Shown here: piece by piece, positions 27,027 to 36,713 of the stretch
How the letters are laid out: each line of letters begins with the position of its first letter
Numbering within the stretch: position 1 is the stretch's first letter
Source: Paenibacillus sp. FSL K6-3182
Lineage (GTDB): Bacteria > Bacillota > Bacilli > Paenibacillales > Paenibacillaceae
Assembly (NCBI RefSeq): GCF_037976325.1
Contig: NZ_CP150265.1
Span: forward strand, 5,469,001 to 5,533,000
Direction of reading: 5' to 3'
Length of the DNA stretch: 64,000 nucleotides
Position numbers and translations under genes: made by a program
Notes under the pieces: model-generated
Told to the model about the DNA's origin: nothing
Database searches by the model: none
Seen by the model: only the letters and a program-made list of their open reading frames with translations

Positions 27027-28541
27027 TTACTTTGATTCATAATCGAACCAGTCAAAATGGGCAAGCGACTTCGATTTGGCGCCATTTCCGGTCGCATACA
27101 AGGCAAAGAGCACGCCAGTAAATCCGCCAGCCACTTCCGTCGCAAGAAGAGAGGTCTCTCCATGACCGAACCAGAATGGTTCTCCGTTGCCATCAGAAAA
27201 TCCGAAAGCATACAGGTCGCGATTTGCGCTCACATGAAGCACGATAGAATCGAACGGCCACGGCGCCTCGTTCTCGATCTTCCACAAGCTGCCAAGCTTT
27301 CTACGGAAAATTACTTTGCACACGCCAGCAATACGAGTCACAGCAATCTCATAATGGAAGCGATCGTTCATATAAACGGTAATGCCCGCTTCCTCTCCGT
27401 CACGCTGAGGTGCAAATTCCATATGCGTAGACACGCTGCAATCGAAATGCTGTTGTCTTCTCGCTAGAAATGCAGGCGCTCCGATTTCATTCAACGTCGT
27501 CTCGTTGCCCTGCAGCGTTAGACAACTATCCTTCTCGCTAAGAGACCAGTTATCCGGGTTGGGTGAACGCATAAAATTCCAATACGGAGCAAGCGCCGCC
27601 GCATCGAAGTTGTCCCGAACTGGGGCAGCGGCTACAGGCAGCAGCGGAAGATTGCCTGCCGGCATCGTCTCGCTGACCGTTCCGTTATCGCCAATGATCG
27701 GCCAACACTCTTCCGTCCATGTGACGGGAGAAAGAAACGTCTCTCTGCCGAGATGGTGTTTATTCGGATAGCCATGCGGCCTGATGCCAAGAAATACAGC
27801 CCACCAGTCTCCGTCCGGCGTTTGAACGAGGTCTGCGTGTCCCGTTGCATGAATCGTTTTCGACTGGCTGCGATGGGTTAAGATTGGATTGTGCGGACAG
27901 CTTGCGAAAGGTCCATTCGGACGTTCGCTTCTAGCGATCGTTTCCATATGGCCGTATTCGGTGCCGCCTTCGGCAATCATTAAATAGTACCAACTGCCGA
28001 CACGATAAATATGCGGTGCTTCAGGGTACTGGCCTCCTGTTCCCGTCCAGAGGAAAGCAGGATCAGTCAGCCTTTTGCCGGTTTTCGGATCAATCTTGCT
28101 TTGATAGATGCCAGGCCCCTGATCCCCGTGAAAAGAGGAAGTGAAATATAATGTTCCATCCTCATCGAAGAACAAGTCTGGGTCTATGCCGGGATGGTCG
28201 ACGAATATCGGATTCGACCATTCCCCGCGCGGATCATTCGTATGTACAAAGAAGTTACCGCCGGCGGTAACGTTCGTCGTCACCATATAGAACGTTCCGT
28301 TATGCTCGCGGATCGTCGGCGCGAATATGCCTCCGGAGCTTGGTGCACGGCTTAGATCGAGCTGCTCGGTCCTTGTCAGAACGTGGCCGAGCTGCGTCCA
28401 ATTCACAAGATCCTTGCTGTGGAACAGCGGAACACCCGGAAAATATTCGAAGGAACTCGTTACGAGATAATAATCATCGCCAAAGCGACAGACGCTTGGG
28501 TCCGGATGAAAACCGCTTATAACCGGATTGTTATAATTCAT
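27027..28541 (-). CDS. GH43 beta-xylosidase/arabinofuranosidase
   Basis: The 504-residue cytoplasmic protein has an N-terminal five-bladed GH43 propeller: base Asp14 in FHPDPSV, second Asp in GIDPDLF near 123, acid Glu in YPEAPHI near 173. The last 190 residues form the C-terminal beta-sandwich seen in two-domain GH43 xylosidases, with TVYMNDRFHYEIAV. It would release xylose or arabinose from imported oligosaccharides. ATG follows AGGAGAG; 33 bases separate it from the GH43 gene upstream, so they are co-transcribed. Confidence 0.93.
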   Translation of the reverse strand: MNYNNPVISGFHPDPSVCRFGDDYYLVTSSFEYFPGVPLFHSKDLVNWTQLGHVLTRTEQLDLSRAPSSGGIFAPTIREHNGTFYMVTTNVTAGGNFFVHTNDPRGEWSNPIFVDHPGIDPDLFFDEDGTLYFTSSFHGDQGPGIYQSKIDPKTGKRLTDPAFLWTGTGGQYPEAPHIYRVGSWYYLMIAEGGTEYGHMETIARSERPNGPFASCPHNPILTHRSQSKTIHATGHADLVQTPDGDWWAVFLGIRPHGYPNKHHLGRETFLSPVTWTEECWPIIGDNGTVSETMPAGNLPLLPVAAAPVRDNFDAAALAPYWNFMRSPNPDNWSLSEKDSCLTLQGNETTLNEIGAPAFLARRQQHFDCSVSTHMEFAPQRDGEEAGITVYMNDRFHYEIAVTRIAGVCKVIFRRKLGSLWKIENEAPWPFDSIVLHVSANRDLYAFGFSDGNGEPFWFGHGETSLLATEVAGGFTGVLFALYATGNGAKSKSLAHFDWFDYESK

Positions 28542-28574
28542 GCAAGCGCACTCTCCTTATCGTTGCGTAATTAG

Positions 28575-30104
28575 TTAAATCAGACTCACATAGCGGAAGT
28601 AATCGAAATCAACGAAACCGCCAGCTTGCTTCGTGGCGTAATTGTACAGCCCGAATCGGTAGCCCATAAAGTGTTCAAGCCTATATTGCATATGAAACGG
28701 ATCTCCGATCACAACCCAATTCACTCCGTCCGAGGAATAGCGGAACCAGGCAATATCCTCGCGATCGCCATTATCGAACTGGCACTCTATTTGCAAATAG
28801 ATTTGGTCGCCCTCATACTTTACGCGTTCAACTGTGATTTCGCCTTGACCGTCGTCCACTCTGCCATTGACGCACATTGCTACGTAAAAATCGCCGTTGT
28901 CATCGACCTGAATACCGACCGAGCCGAAAGCATATTGCAGCGACACTAACCCTGCACGGTCGCCCGGTTTCATAGCCTTGATGTCCATAACCGTTGTACC
29001 GACACATGCCGGACCTTCTGTACGCTGTGTTAACGTATTGCGGGCAAATTCTACGCTATTCGTGATATGTCCCGTCGTTAGGCGCAAGCAGCCCGGTCGC
29101 TCCGTTACCGACCATTTACCATTGTCGGGATTATGATTCCATTGCCAATGAAGCGCTAGACGATTCTCCCCGTAATCAAACTCATCACTGATGACAAGCG
29201 GCTTTGTCTCCGAGCTGGGCAGCTTCACTTCGAGAGTCTTTGGCGCTTTGCCCTGTTGCCCCAGAACTGGCCAATCATAATCCCAAACGACCGGTAGTAC
29301 GCATGGAATACGGCCAACGGCCCCGTGATCCTGGAACAGTACCGCATACCAATCCCCTTCTGACGTATCAAAAATGCCACCTTGTGCGATGCCATTGTTC
29401 CAATAATCCATTTGATCATCGAGTACTAGCTTGTGCTCGTATGGACCGAGCAGATCACGTGAACGATAGCATAGCTGTCTGCGGCGCTTGTTACCTGCAT
29501 TTGGCCAATCGATGAAGAATAAATAATAATAACCATTGATTTTGTAGGCATGGCAGCCCTCGGCACGAAGCATAATTCCGTCTCGTTCCGTCTCGAGCAG
29601 CAATTGATTGATGCCGTCCGGCTTCAGAGCAGTTGCTTTCTCAGACAGCTCTGTAATCCGAATATCGCCATTGCCGTGGAAGACGAACACACGGCCATCG
29701 TCGTCGAACAGCATGCTCGGATCATGGTGAAGTCCTTGAATAACGCTTCGTTCCCATTTCCCGTTCTCGATATCCTCAGTCGTATACACATAGAACTGAT
29801 TCATATCCAGACTCGAGAAACACACATAAAAGATACCGTCGCGATAGCGTAAGCTGGCAGCCCATGATCCCTTGCCGTAAATGCCTTTACCGTCAAGCAA
29901 ATTGTGCGCGTCATTATCCTCGAACGTCTCGTATACGTAATTAACAAGCTCCCAATTCTGCAGGTTTTCGGACTTCATAATCGGGCAGCCTGGCATCGAA
30001 TGCATGCTTGTACTGACCATATAGAAGGTCGATCCTACACGGATCACGCTCGGATCCGGAACGTCCGCCCAGATGACCGGGTTCGTTATTGTCGTATTGT
30101 TCAT
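28575..30104 (-). CDS. GH43 family glycosidase, two-domain
   Basis: The 509-residue cytoplasmic protein has a GH43 propeller with Asp17 in VPDPSV, Asp in HHDPSM near 129 and Glu in RAEGCHA near 180, followed by a C-terminal beta-sandwich (DRAGLVSLQYAFGSVGIQ). The acid motif differs from that of its neighbour (YPEAPHI), pointing to a different subfamily, so the pair may split arabinofuranosidase and xylosidase roles. ATG follows AGGAGGAG. It is part of the GH10-GH43-GH43-GH10 run. Confidence 0.92.
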   Translation of the reverse strand: MNNTTITNPVIWADVPDPSVIRVGSTFYMVSTSMHSMPGCPIMKSENLQNWELVNYVYETFEDNDAHNLLDGKGIYGKGSWAASLRYRDGIFYVCFSSLDMNQFYVYTTEDIENGKWERSVIQGLHHDPSMLFDDDGRVFVFHGNGDIRITELSEKATALKPDGINQLLLETERDGIMLRAEGCHAYKINGYYYLFFIDWPNAGNKRRRQLCYRSRDLLGPYEHKLVLDDQMDYWNNGIAQGGIFDTSEGDWYAVLFQDHGAVGRIPCVLPVVWDYDWPVLGQQGKAPKTLEVKLPSSETKPLVISDEFDYGENRLALHWQWNHNPDNGKWSVTERPGCLRLTTGHITNSVEFARNTLTQRTEGPACVGTTVMDIKAMKPGDRAGLVSLQYAFGSVGIQVDDNGDFYVAMCVNGRVDDGQGEITVERVKYEGDQIYLQIECQFDNGDREDIAWFRYSSDGVNWVVIGDPFHMQYRLEHFMGYRFGLYNYATKQAGGFVDFDYFRYVSLI

Positions 30105-30231
30105 CGCTAGCTCCTCCTAGTAGGGCTGGATTAGTCCATCATCCAACCAGTCTAGCCTGTATGCGCCTCGGCAACAACCCGTCTATCTATAGGTTTTCCT
30201 ACACAAATTATAGGCGGTACTTTTTATACTT

Positions 30232-31554
30232 TTATGGTCGTACTTGCCCAGATGGATCGACGACTGCCCAGAATGCCGGCTTCGCGTGGAGCTGCTTGTC
30301 GAACAGGAATGGCGCGTTGGTACGCGTCACCGGGAAGCTGTTCAACCATGTATGGTCGTCCGCGATGCCCCAGAATACAACGCCGCTAAGAATGTCCTTA
30401 TTGTTTCTGAAAGCCTCAAACAGCTCGCGATATCTATCCGCTTGCTTCTGCAGCAGATCAACCGGTATATCGCTGCCAACATCGCTGCGATCGTTCCATG
30501 CGTAGAGACTCATATCCAGCTCGGTAACGAGATTATCAAGACCTAGCTCAGCAAACTTTTTCATCGATTCGATAATAGAATTCACCGTCGGCCCGAATAG
30601 GTCGATATGGGTCTGATGACCGACACCATCGATCGGTACGCCTTTATCCAGCATTTCCTTCACAAGCTCATACAATCGGTCTCGCTTCGCCGGATTGTCC
30701 GTTCCGTAATCATTAATGTACAGCTTTGCCTCGGCTCCGCCCGCTTCGCGTGCCGCTCGGAATGCCGTCTCGATAAAGTCTGTACCCGTTATTTTATACC
30801 ATTCGCTAGCTCGCATCCCATCCGGATCGGCTGGCTCTATTACTTCATTGACAACGTCCCATGATTGGATATCGTCCTTGTATCGTTCGACAATTGTGCG
30901 GACATGCGCATCGACTCGCTGCAGCAGCAGCTTTTTGTTCGCTTCGCGCTTAGCCGCGTCTGTCTCCTCAACCATTGGCTTGCCCTCCGCATCCTTAAAG
31001 AACCAAGCGCCGACCTGACTATGCCAAAGCAAGGTATGGAAGCGCACCTCCATGTTGTTTTCTTTCGCGAACGCTACGATTCGATCCGCATTCCCCCAAT
31101 TGAATTTACCTTCCGTAGGTTGAATCGCATCGGGCTTCATCACGTTCTCCGCAACAAGCCAATTCACGTGCTTCTTGAGCATCTCTGCCTTTAGGCCCTC
31201 CATCTGGGCCGGCTCGATGGCAGCTCCGACCTTGAAGTAATCAGCGAATGTCTCCGCAAGCGATGGAATATCCTGCTCGACCGATGGATCCGGCGTCGGA
31301 GTTGGCTTCAATGTTGGAGCCGGAGTCGCTTCAATCGTGCTTGTAGGCTGGCCATCTTCAGTATTGACGCTGCCAGCAGGTGCTTCCGTCTGAAGCGCAG
31401 CCGTTTCATTCACTGATTCCGCTTGATGCTTATTGAGAATAAGCACAGCAACAACCGCAATTAAGGTGACAGCAGCTACAATGCTGTATATTAGCTTGTT
31501 TCTTTTTTGACTCAATTCGTTTGCCCGCCTTTCATTCGTAATCTTGTTTTGCAC
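30232..31554 (-). CDS. GH10 xylanase anchored by an N-terminal membrane segment
   Basis: The protein has a short basic N-terminus, one hydrophobic segment (LIYSIVAAVTLIAVVAVLIL), a Thr/Pro-rich linker (TPAPTLKPTPTPDP) and a GH10 barrel from about residue 95. Catalytic Glu residues lie in WDVVNEVI near 236 and VTELDMS near 345; GHQTHIDLFG and FWGIADDHTWLN are also typical. No lipobox or signal-peptidase site is clear, so it is probably a type-II anchored enzyme displayed outside the cell. Two starts are possible: GTG at 31554 with AGAGG, or TTG at 31515 with AAAGGCGGG. It follows the second permease pair by 90 bases. Confidence 0.93.
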   Translation of the reverse strand: MQNKITNERRANELSQKRNKLIYSIVAAVTLIAVVAVLILNKHQAESVNETAALQTEAPAGSVNTEDGQPTSTIEATPAPTLKPTPTPDPSVEQDIPSLAETFADYFKVGAAIEPAQMEGLKAEMLKKHVNWLVAENVMKPDAIQPTEGKFNWGNADRIVAFAKENNMEVRFHTLLWHSQVGAWFFKDAEGKPMVEETDAAKREANKKLLLQRVDAHVRTIVERYKDDIQSWDVVNEVIEPADPDGMRASEWYKITGTDFIETAFRAAREAGGAEAKLYINDYGTDNPAKRDRLYELVKEMLDKGVPIDGVGHQTHIDLFGPTVNSIIESMKKFAELGLDNLVTELDMSLYAWNDRSDVGSDIPVDLLQKQADRYRELFEAFRNNKDILSGVVFWGIADDHTWLNSFPVTRTNAPFLFDKQLHAKPAFWAVVDPSGQVRP

Positions 31555-31576
31555 ACCAAACCTCTAAGCAGCAATA

Positions 31577-31623
31577 AGCGCCCTGCGGGCAGCTGACCGA
31601 AGTAGCTGGCCCCCCAAGGCGCT
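31577..31623 (-). other. Intra-operon hairpin between permease and GH10 genes
   Basis: AGCGCC pairs with GGCGCT around an inner stem built from CAGCTG/AGCTGG. No T-run follows on the minus strand, so it may dampen or protect the mRNA between transporter and enzyme genes. Confidence 0.45.
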
Positions 31624-31644
31624 ATACATGCGTCAGTACTTTTC

Positions 31645-32595
31645 TTAACCGACGATTCCAGTACGCTCGATACTTTCGACGAAGTATCTTTGAACGAACA
31701 AATAAAGAATAACGAGCGGCAGAATCGCAAGCAAAATACCGGTATCCTGCACCATGCTCATGAAGAACGGGTCTTTGTTGGTCGTTGCGCCGCCTTCTAG
31801 CAAAATTTGCAAGTTGTAAGGAAGGGACGACAACTGCGTGGACATCACTTTGCTCGACGTCAGATAGGTTGTCGTGAAGAAACTATCATTCCACTGCCAC
31901 ACAAAGGAGAAGAGCAATACGGTAACAATGGACGGAATCGCATTCGGCAGCATGATGCGAAGGAACGTCGAGCCAACGCCCGCCCCGTCGATGTATGCCG
32001 CTTCCTCCACCTCCTTCGGAATACCACGGAAAAACTGCCGGAAGATGAAGATGTACAGCCCCGCCTTCAACGAATTCGCCGTAAGGGAAGTTAGAATAAA
32101 CGGCCAGTAAGAATTCAGCAGATTCAAGGACTTTCCGCCGGTTAGCAGCGGGATCACGCCTAGCAGCGTAAAGTCCTTCAAGTTCATATAGATCGGAATT
32201 AGGATGGTCGTAGGCGGAACCAAGATGGTTAATATAACGCCAGCGAACAGCAGATTGCTTCCTTTGAACTTTAACCTGGCGAACGCATAACCTGCGAACG
32301 CACAGGATGCGGCGGTCATGATCGTCGTCATGCTAGATAGAACAAATGTATTTGCCAGCGTTTCCCAATAATCCATAATGGAGATCGCTTGCTTGAAATT
32401 GTCGAGCGTAAAGTGCTCTGGAATAAACACGACGATCGGCGAATACAGATCCGCCTTGTCTTTGATCGCCGTCGAAATTTTTTGAATAATGGGATACAAG
32501 ATAACGAACGACAATCCGATGATCAGCACGAGCCGAACGATCGTCCACAGCCCTCGCTTCCAGCTTTCCAACGATAACAATCGGGCCAATATCAA
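31645..32595 (-). CDS. CUT1 sugar ABC transporter permease, MalG-type (second pair)
   Basis: The 316-residue permease has about six membrane segments and EAA loop EEAAYIDGAGVGSTFLRIML. It ends VESIERTGIVG, a MalG-type tail distinct from the LplC tails elsewhere in the window. The start is probably TTG at 32595, ten bases after AAGGAG and just past the stop codon of the upstream permease; GTG at 32604 is too close to that site and longer readings overlap the neighbour. It pairs with the MalF-type protein at 32612-33520. Confidence 0.92.
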   Translation of the reverse strand: MILARLLSLESWKRGLWTIVRLVLIIGLSFVILYPIIQKISTAIKDKADLYSPIVVFIPEHFTLDNFKQAISIMDYWETLANTFVLSSMTTIMTAASCAFAGYAFARLKFKGSNLLFAGVILTILVPPTTILIPIYMNLKDFTLLGVIPLLTGGKSLNLLNSYWPFILTSLTANSLKAGLYIFIFRQFFRGIPKEVEEAAYIDGAGVGSTFLRIMLPNAIPSIVTVLLFSFVWQWNDSFFTTTYLTSSKVMSTQLSSLPYNLQILLEGGATTNKDPFFMSMVQDTGILLAILPLVILYLFVQRYFVESIERTGIVG

Positions 32596-32611
32596 CGTTT
32601 TCACTCTCCTT

Positions 32612-33520
32612 CTATTCCTGGTAGAAGACCCGCTTGGATATGAAGTATGCACTAACTAATAGAATGATCATGATGACCAGGAAGTAGATCCACGCCATCG
32701 CCGAGCTAAGCCCGAAATTAAAGGTGGTAAAGCCGGTTTCTTTGATTAGCGTCGTCATGTTGTTCCTGGAGAAAGAGTCGATAATCGTATAAATGACGTT
32801 TACGAGTATGAGCGGACTGACCATCGGAAACGTAATTTTCCAGAATGCCTCATACCCCGTTGCCCCTTCGATTTTGGAGGCCTCATACAGCTGCGGCGAG
32901 ATGGTCTGAATCCCAGCTAGGAAAATAAGAATTTGCACGCCGGATTGACTGACGATTTGATAAATCCTTTGGACAGCATCCATCAGGTACAAAACAATAT
33001 CTTCATTGACTCCGGATCTCAACATGATGTTCGCCAACTCTATCGTGCCGCTCGAGAATACGCCCCCGTTCGCATTTTGTTCATTGATCGCTTGCACCAG
33101 ACTTGATGCCTCCAAAGTCGCAATGACGCCGGAAGCAAGTATAACTGGAAGGAAAAAGATCGATCTTGCCAGTGCTCTCCCGACGAACTTTTGATTCAGC
33201 AGCACAGCCAGAAACAAGCTGAAAATAACGATAAGCGGAACGTTTACGACCATATTAACGACCGATTCCGTTAATATTCGATTAAAGCTCGTATTGACCG
33301 TGAGCGCTTCAATATAGTTCGCGAATCCGATATATTTCATAGTCATCCCGTTCGCATTGGCCTTAATCGAGCTTAAGCTGTATTGCAGTGAAGTCAATAA
33401 AGGAATAAAAAAGAAAAATAGAAATCCAAGCAGCCATGGCAGCACGTAGAGAAAGCCCCACAAAGCCTTCTGCTCGTTGTACGTTCTTGATCTGAATACC
33501 AGCTTCGTTATCGTTTTCAA
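32612..33520 (-). CDS. CUT1 sugar ABC transporter permease, MalF-type (second pair)
   Basis: The 302-residue permease has six or more membrane segments and EAA loop EASKIEGATGYEAFWKITFP. Between segments there is an unusually long external loop around residues 145-185 (INEQNANGGVFSSGTIELAN), longer than in the LplB-type permeases here. TTG at 33520 overlaps the stop codon of the DUF5696 gene (TTGA), so the two are translationally coupled, which ties the DUF5696 protein to this transporter. Confidence 0.92.
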   Translation of the reverse strand: MKTITKLVFRSRTYNEQKALWGFLYVLPWLLGFLFFFFIPLLTSLQYSLSSIKANANGMTMKYIGFANYIEALTVNTSFNRILTESVVNMVVNVPLIVIFSLFLAVLLNQKFVGRALARSIFFLPVILASGVIATLEASSLVQAINEQNANGGVFSSGTIELANIMLRSGVNEDIVLYLMDAVQRIYQIVSQSGVQILIFLAGIQTISPQLYEASKIEGATGYEAFWKITFPMVSPLILVNVIYTIIDSFSRNNMTTLIKETGFTTFNFGLSSAMAWIYFLVIMIILLVSAYFISKRVFYQE

Positions 33521-36069
33521 GATTGCTCACCACCCGTCACATAGCCCTCGGCTTCTATCGTTATCCCGTTTATTGTTGTATTCGTCGCATTGTAGTTAAC
33601 GATGACGTACGTCCCGCTTTCATATACGGTTTTGAACAGGCCTTCGGCTAGCTTCTCGTGCGCAACGATACGCTCATTCTGAACTTTACTCAGTACACCG
33701 TTCACTTCAGCATATATGGATGCAGCCTGCTCCAGCCACTGCTCGTAATTGACGGCATATAGATTGCTGAATTCAGTATCCTTAACCTTATAATTCGGCG
33801 CGTGGATCCATTCGAAGTATACGCCGGAGCCATACTCGAGACATTTCAGAATATATTGTCTTACATTCGTGTAGCTGGTCAAATTATAAGGCGAACCTGT
33901 GTAATTGATATTTCCGCGAATCACCATTTGGAAAAATGGAATTTCTTGATCCTCGAGCTTATAGCGACTATTCGTTAAAGGCGCGTTTGTAATATCTGAT
34001 AAGTAAGGCAGTGTGTAAGCATTGCCGCCCTCGGCCAAAATATTCAAGTTTGCTTCACGAATTTTGTTCAACGCCTGAGTAGAAATATCTTCCGACTCTG
34101 TACGGTCGATTTGTTTGTTTTTGCGGAAATCGCTATTCAACTTGTCGCCCATATCACGAAGCGAAATCCCGTCCGTATTGAAACCTTCCATGTCCTTTAG
34201 AATGGCATCCACGTAAGTACCGACACGCCTCGGCGATACGACATAGGATGGGGACTTCGAGCGGTCTCGTCGCCCTAGCGCAAGGTCAAGAGGATAGAAT
34301 GACGAAGGTACGCCACGCAGAGAACGCGACGCTTCCTCCTTCTCGTCGAATCCCTTCCCCGTATGCGCGGTTAGAATTGCTACGTCAGGATAAAGGTCTA
34401 CGCCCTGCTCCTTCGCGAACAACGCCAAGCTACGCAAGCCTTTTGCACCGCCAATCGCATTGTCTACCGACAGGTCATCGGGTACTTTATGATCGAGTCC
34501 GCCGTTGAACCAACCGGCATATCGAAGCTTAATATTGGCGATGCCGAGCTTCTTCATTTCGCTAATCATTTCCTGCGTCTGCTTGAAAGTGGTAAGCGGC
34601 TCGAGCGTCATGTACGGGACGCCGACGAAATGCTTCTGTTTCGCAATGCTTCCCACGACCTGAACGTAGAACGGAAGCTCACTATCCCCGCTCCCCTTCT
34701 TCGGAGCCGGTAATCCGTCCTGGCGCTCCAAATATTGACGATAATACTCGGCCATGCCCTGATACGATGCTGACTCACCCGTAAGGAAGGCATAACGCAC
34801 CGTAAAATCACTTTTCATCGGTTGTTCTTGGAATTTCGGCAATGTTCGCTCCGATCCGTTCGCCTGGAGCGTAAGCTCCCCTTTGTTCGTAACGTTGAAG
34901 GTCGGATAAACATAATTGTAGCTGTTCAATTTGCCGCTGATATCCGCATTGATCGTCGCAACAGGCGCGCCTTCTTCGATAATGCCAAGAAATGCGTTGC
35001 CGTCCCTGATCATACCGAAAACCGGCAGCCTAACGGTTTGTTCGTTAACAGCGTTCTCGACCCTCTCCATTGCCTGGTCATTACCGTATACCGCCTGCTG
35101 GTACGCAGGGTACTTCGTCTTGCCGTTATTGAACGAGATGAGAGCGCCGGAGCCGTCCGGAACGAAGATCGAGCCTTTCTCCTTACTCCCCGCTGCGCCA
35201 AAGAAGCTTAGCATTGAGACGTTGCTGACCGGATACTCGCTAGGAGACTGAATTTCCTGTGATGGCACCCTAACAACAAGACAGTCCGCATCGAGCTTAT
35301 ACTCGATGGAAGCGAGGAAAATTCTCGGTGCAGGCGAATCTTGCGAAAAATTCAGTTCAGCCATATCCTTCTCCAGATCCTCTTGTGTATAGCCTGCATC
35401 CTCGAATGCTTTGAACGCACGATCAAGCTGAAGACCGTTCAGCGCTTGGTCATTCCGAGCATAGACCGCTTTATCTTCATTTTTTGTATACCCAATACGC
35501 AAAGCACGTTGACCTGCCTTATCCAGCTTGCCCGACAACTCATCAAAACGAGTCATACTTAACATGAGAGGCAGATCCATGGCAGATCTCTCGGCTTTAC
35601 CGAATTTATAGGTTACTTTGACTCCGCTATCAATCGTTTCATATTTAACCTGTTCGTACAAGGCGCTGTCCAGGAACGTATTAATCGAATTGACCTGTCC
35701 GAAGCTGTTATAGTAATCTATTTTCAATTGCGAGGACAGCAAACCCTTATTCACCCCGGTTGCGACAGGATCAGCCTCCGCTTCGAGGGGATTGCTATGC
35801 CATACTTCGCCTCCGCTTTTGTTAAGCACGGCAATAGCGCCCGTCTCCTCGTTGATGAACAGCCTAAGCCGCTCATTCTCGGCGATTCCCTTCATATCGG
35901 CAAGACGCGCATCCGTGAACGAAGCGTTAAGCGCCTTTCCTTGCACGAATGCCGCCTCTAGCTGCTGCGCGTCTTCCGCTTGGTTTGCGGTACCCGAGCT
36001 GGAACAGCCGGCGACCAGCAGTCCGGTTGCGAGAAACGCGGACAAGATGGCATTTCTGGCCATACGCAT
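33517..36069 (-). CDS. DUF5696 family lipoprotein
   Basis: The 850-residue protein has a signal peptide with lipobox VAGC. After a linker come beta-rich segments (residues about 60-420, including SIFVPDGSGALISFNNGK), then a region that alternates strands and helices like a TIM barrel (FVGVPYMTLEPLTTFKQTQE, LGIANIKLRYAGWFNGGLDH, LYPDVAIL, FNTDGISLRDMGDKLNSDF, LNILAEGGNAYTLPY), and a C-terminal beta segment. I recognise the family as DUF5696, without assigned function. The plan resembles large glycoside hydrolases, with acidic residues at strand ends, but no known catalytic signature was identified. It is coupled to the permease gene downstream. ATG follows AAAGGAGG. Confidence 0.85.
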   Translation of the reverse strand: MRMARNAILSAFLATGLLVAGCSSSGTANQAEDAQQLEAAFVQGKALNASFTDARLADMKGIAENERLRLFINEETGAIAVLNKSGGEVWHSNPLEAEADPVATGVNKGLLSSQLKIDYYNSFGQVNSINTFLDSALYEQVKYETIDSGVKVTYKFGKAERSAMDLPLMLSMTRFDELSGKLDKAGQRALRIGYTKNEDKAVYARNDQALNGLQLDRAFKAFEDAGYTQEDLEKDMAELNFSQDSPAPRIFLASIEYKLDADCLVVRVPSQEIQSPSEYPVSNVSMLSFFGAAGSKEKGSIFVPDGSGALISFNNGKTKYPAYQQAVYGNDQAMERVENAVNEQTVRLPVFGMIRDGNAFLGIIEEGAPVATINADISGKLNSYNYVYPTFNVTNKGELTLQANGSERTLPKFQEQPMKSDFTVRYAFLTGESASYQGMAEYYRQYLERQDGLPAPKKGSGDSELPFYVQVVGSIAKQKHFVGVPYMTLEPLTTFKQTQEMISEMKKLGIANIKLRYAGWFNGGLDHKVPDDLSVDNAIGGAKGLRSLALFAKEQGVDLYPDVAILTAHTGKGFDEKEEASRSLRGVPSSFYPLDLALGRRDRSKSPSYVVSPRRVGTYVDAILKDMEGFNTDGISLRDMGDKLNSDFRKNKQIDRTESEDISTQALNKIREANLNILAEGGNAYTLPYLSDITNAPLTNSRYKLEDQEIPFFQMVIRGNINYTGSPYNLTSYTNVRQYILKCLEYGSGVYFEWIHAPNYKVKDTEFSNLYAVNYEQWLEQAASIYAEVNGVLSKVQNERIVAHEKLAEGLFKTVYESGTYVIVNYNATNTTINGITIEAEGYVTGGEQS

Positions 36070-36086
36070 CTAACGTTCCTCCTTTC

Positions 36087-36713
36087 CTAATTCCTCAAGG
36101 TGATTTCTTGATATAAGATCGTGATGAAGGTAATAATTTGTTGAATCAAGCTAAAAAACAATAAGCAGAGAAACGCCATGAACCCAATGGCAATCAGCGA
36201 GAGCATAATCGTTACGATTGTTTTGCTTGGTGTGAATTGATGAACGGTCATATTTCCAACGAACAGAAGATATACCGACCATAGAACGGCAAAGCTGTTG
36301 CAAAAATAATAAAACGTTGTCTCTTGCATGGAAATGACATTGCTAAGCCAAATCCACGGGAAGTTGACAATAACCAAAGGCAGTAGTGCGAAGCAGGTGG
36401 ATGTGAAGATATCCACGAATTTACCTTCACCATCCATTAGAGTTGTAAGCGACCAATTCGCTACACACCAGAATAAGACTGGTACGAGAACATAAGTGAT
36501 CTCCATTAAGCTGTTCATGTATTCAGGATTGTAGATGTTAACTAGAAACCCGCTGTACTGACTGCTTAGTACGTTAGTCAAGATAAGCATCAGCAGAATC
36601 CCGAACGACAAGATCAAGTTCAGCTTCTTGTTCTGTTCGTATTTCAGCTCCCAATAACCGTTAAAGGGATGCATGATAACATAAAATGGAAATGTAATGT
36701 ACTCTTTATTCAA
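36087..36713 (-). CDS. YIP1 family membrane protein
   Basis: The 208-residue protein has about five membrane segments (LNLILSFGILLMLILTNVL, TYVLVPVLFWCVANWSL, FALLPLVIVNFPWIWLS and two near the C-terminus). The N-terminal HPFNGYWELKYE motif is characteristic of bacterial YIP1-domain proteins. Function in bacteria is not established; a role in assembly of membrane complexes is a guess. The start is TTG at 36713, overlapping the stop codon of the NHL gene by eight bases, with DUF5696 18 bases downstream. Confidence 0.8.
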   Translation of the reverse strand: MNKEYITFPFYVIMHPFNGYWELKYEQNKKLNLILSFGILLMLILTNVLSSQYSGFLVNIYNPEYMNSLMEITYVLVPVLFWCVANWSLTTLMDGEGKFVDIFTSTCFALLPLVIVNFPWIWLSNVISMQETTFYYFCNSFAVLWSVYLLFVGNMTVHQFTPSKTIVTIMLSLIAIGFMAFLCLLFFSLIQQIITFITILYQEITLRN

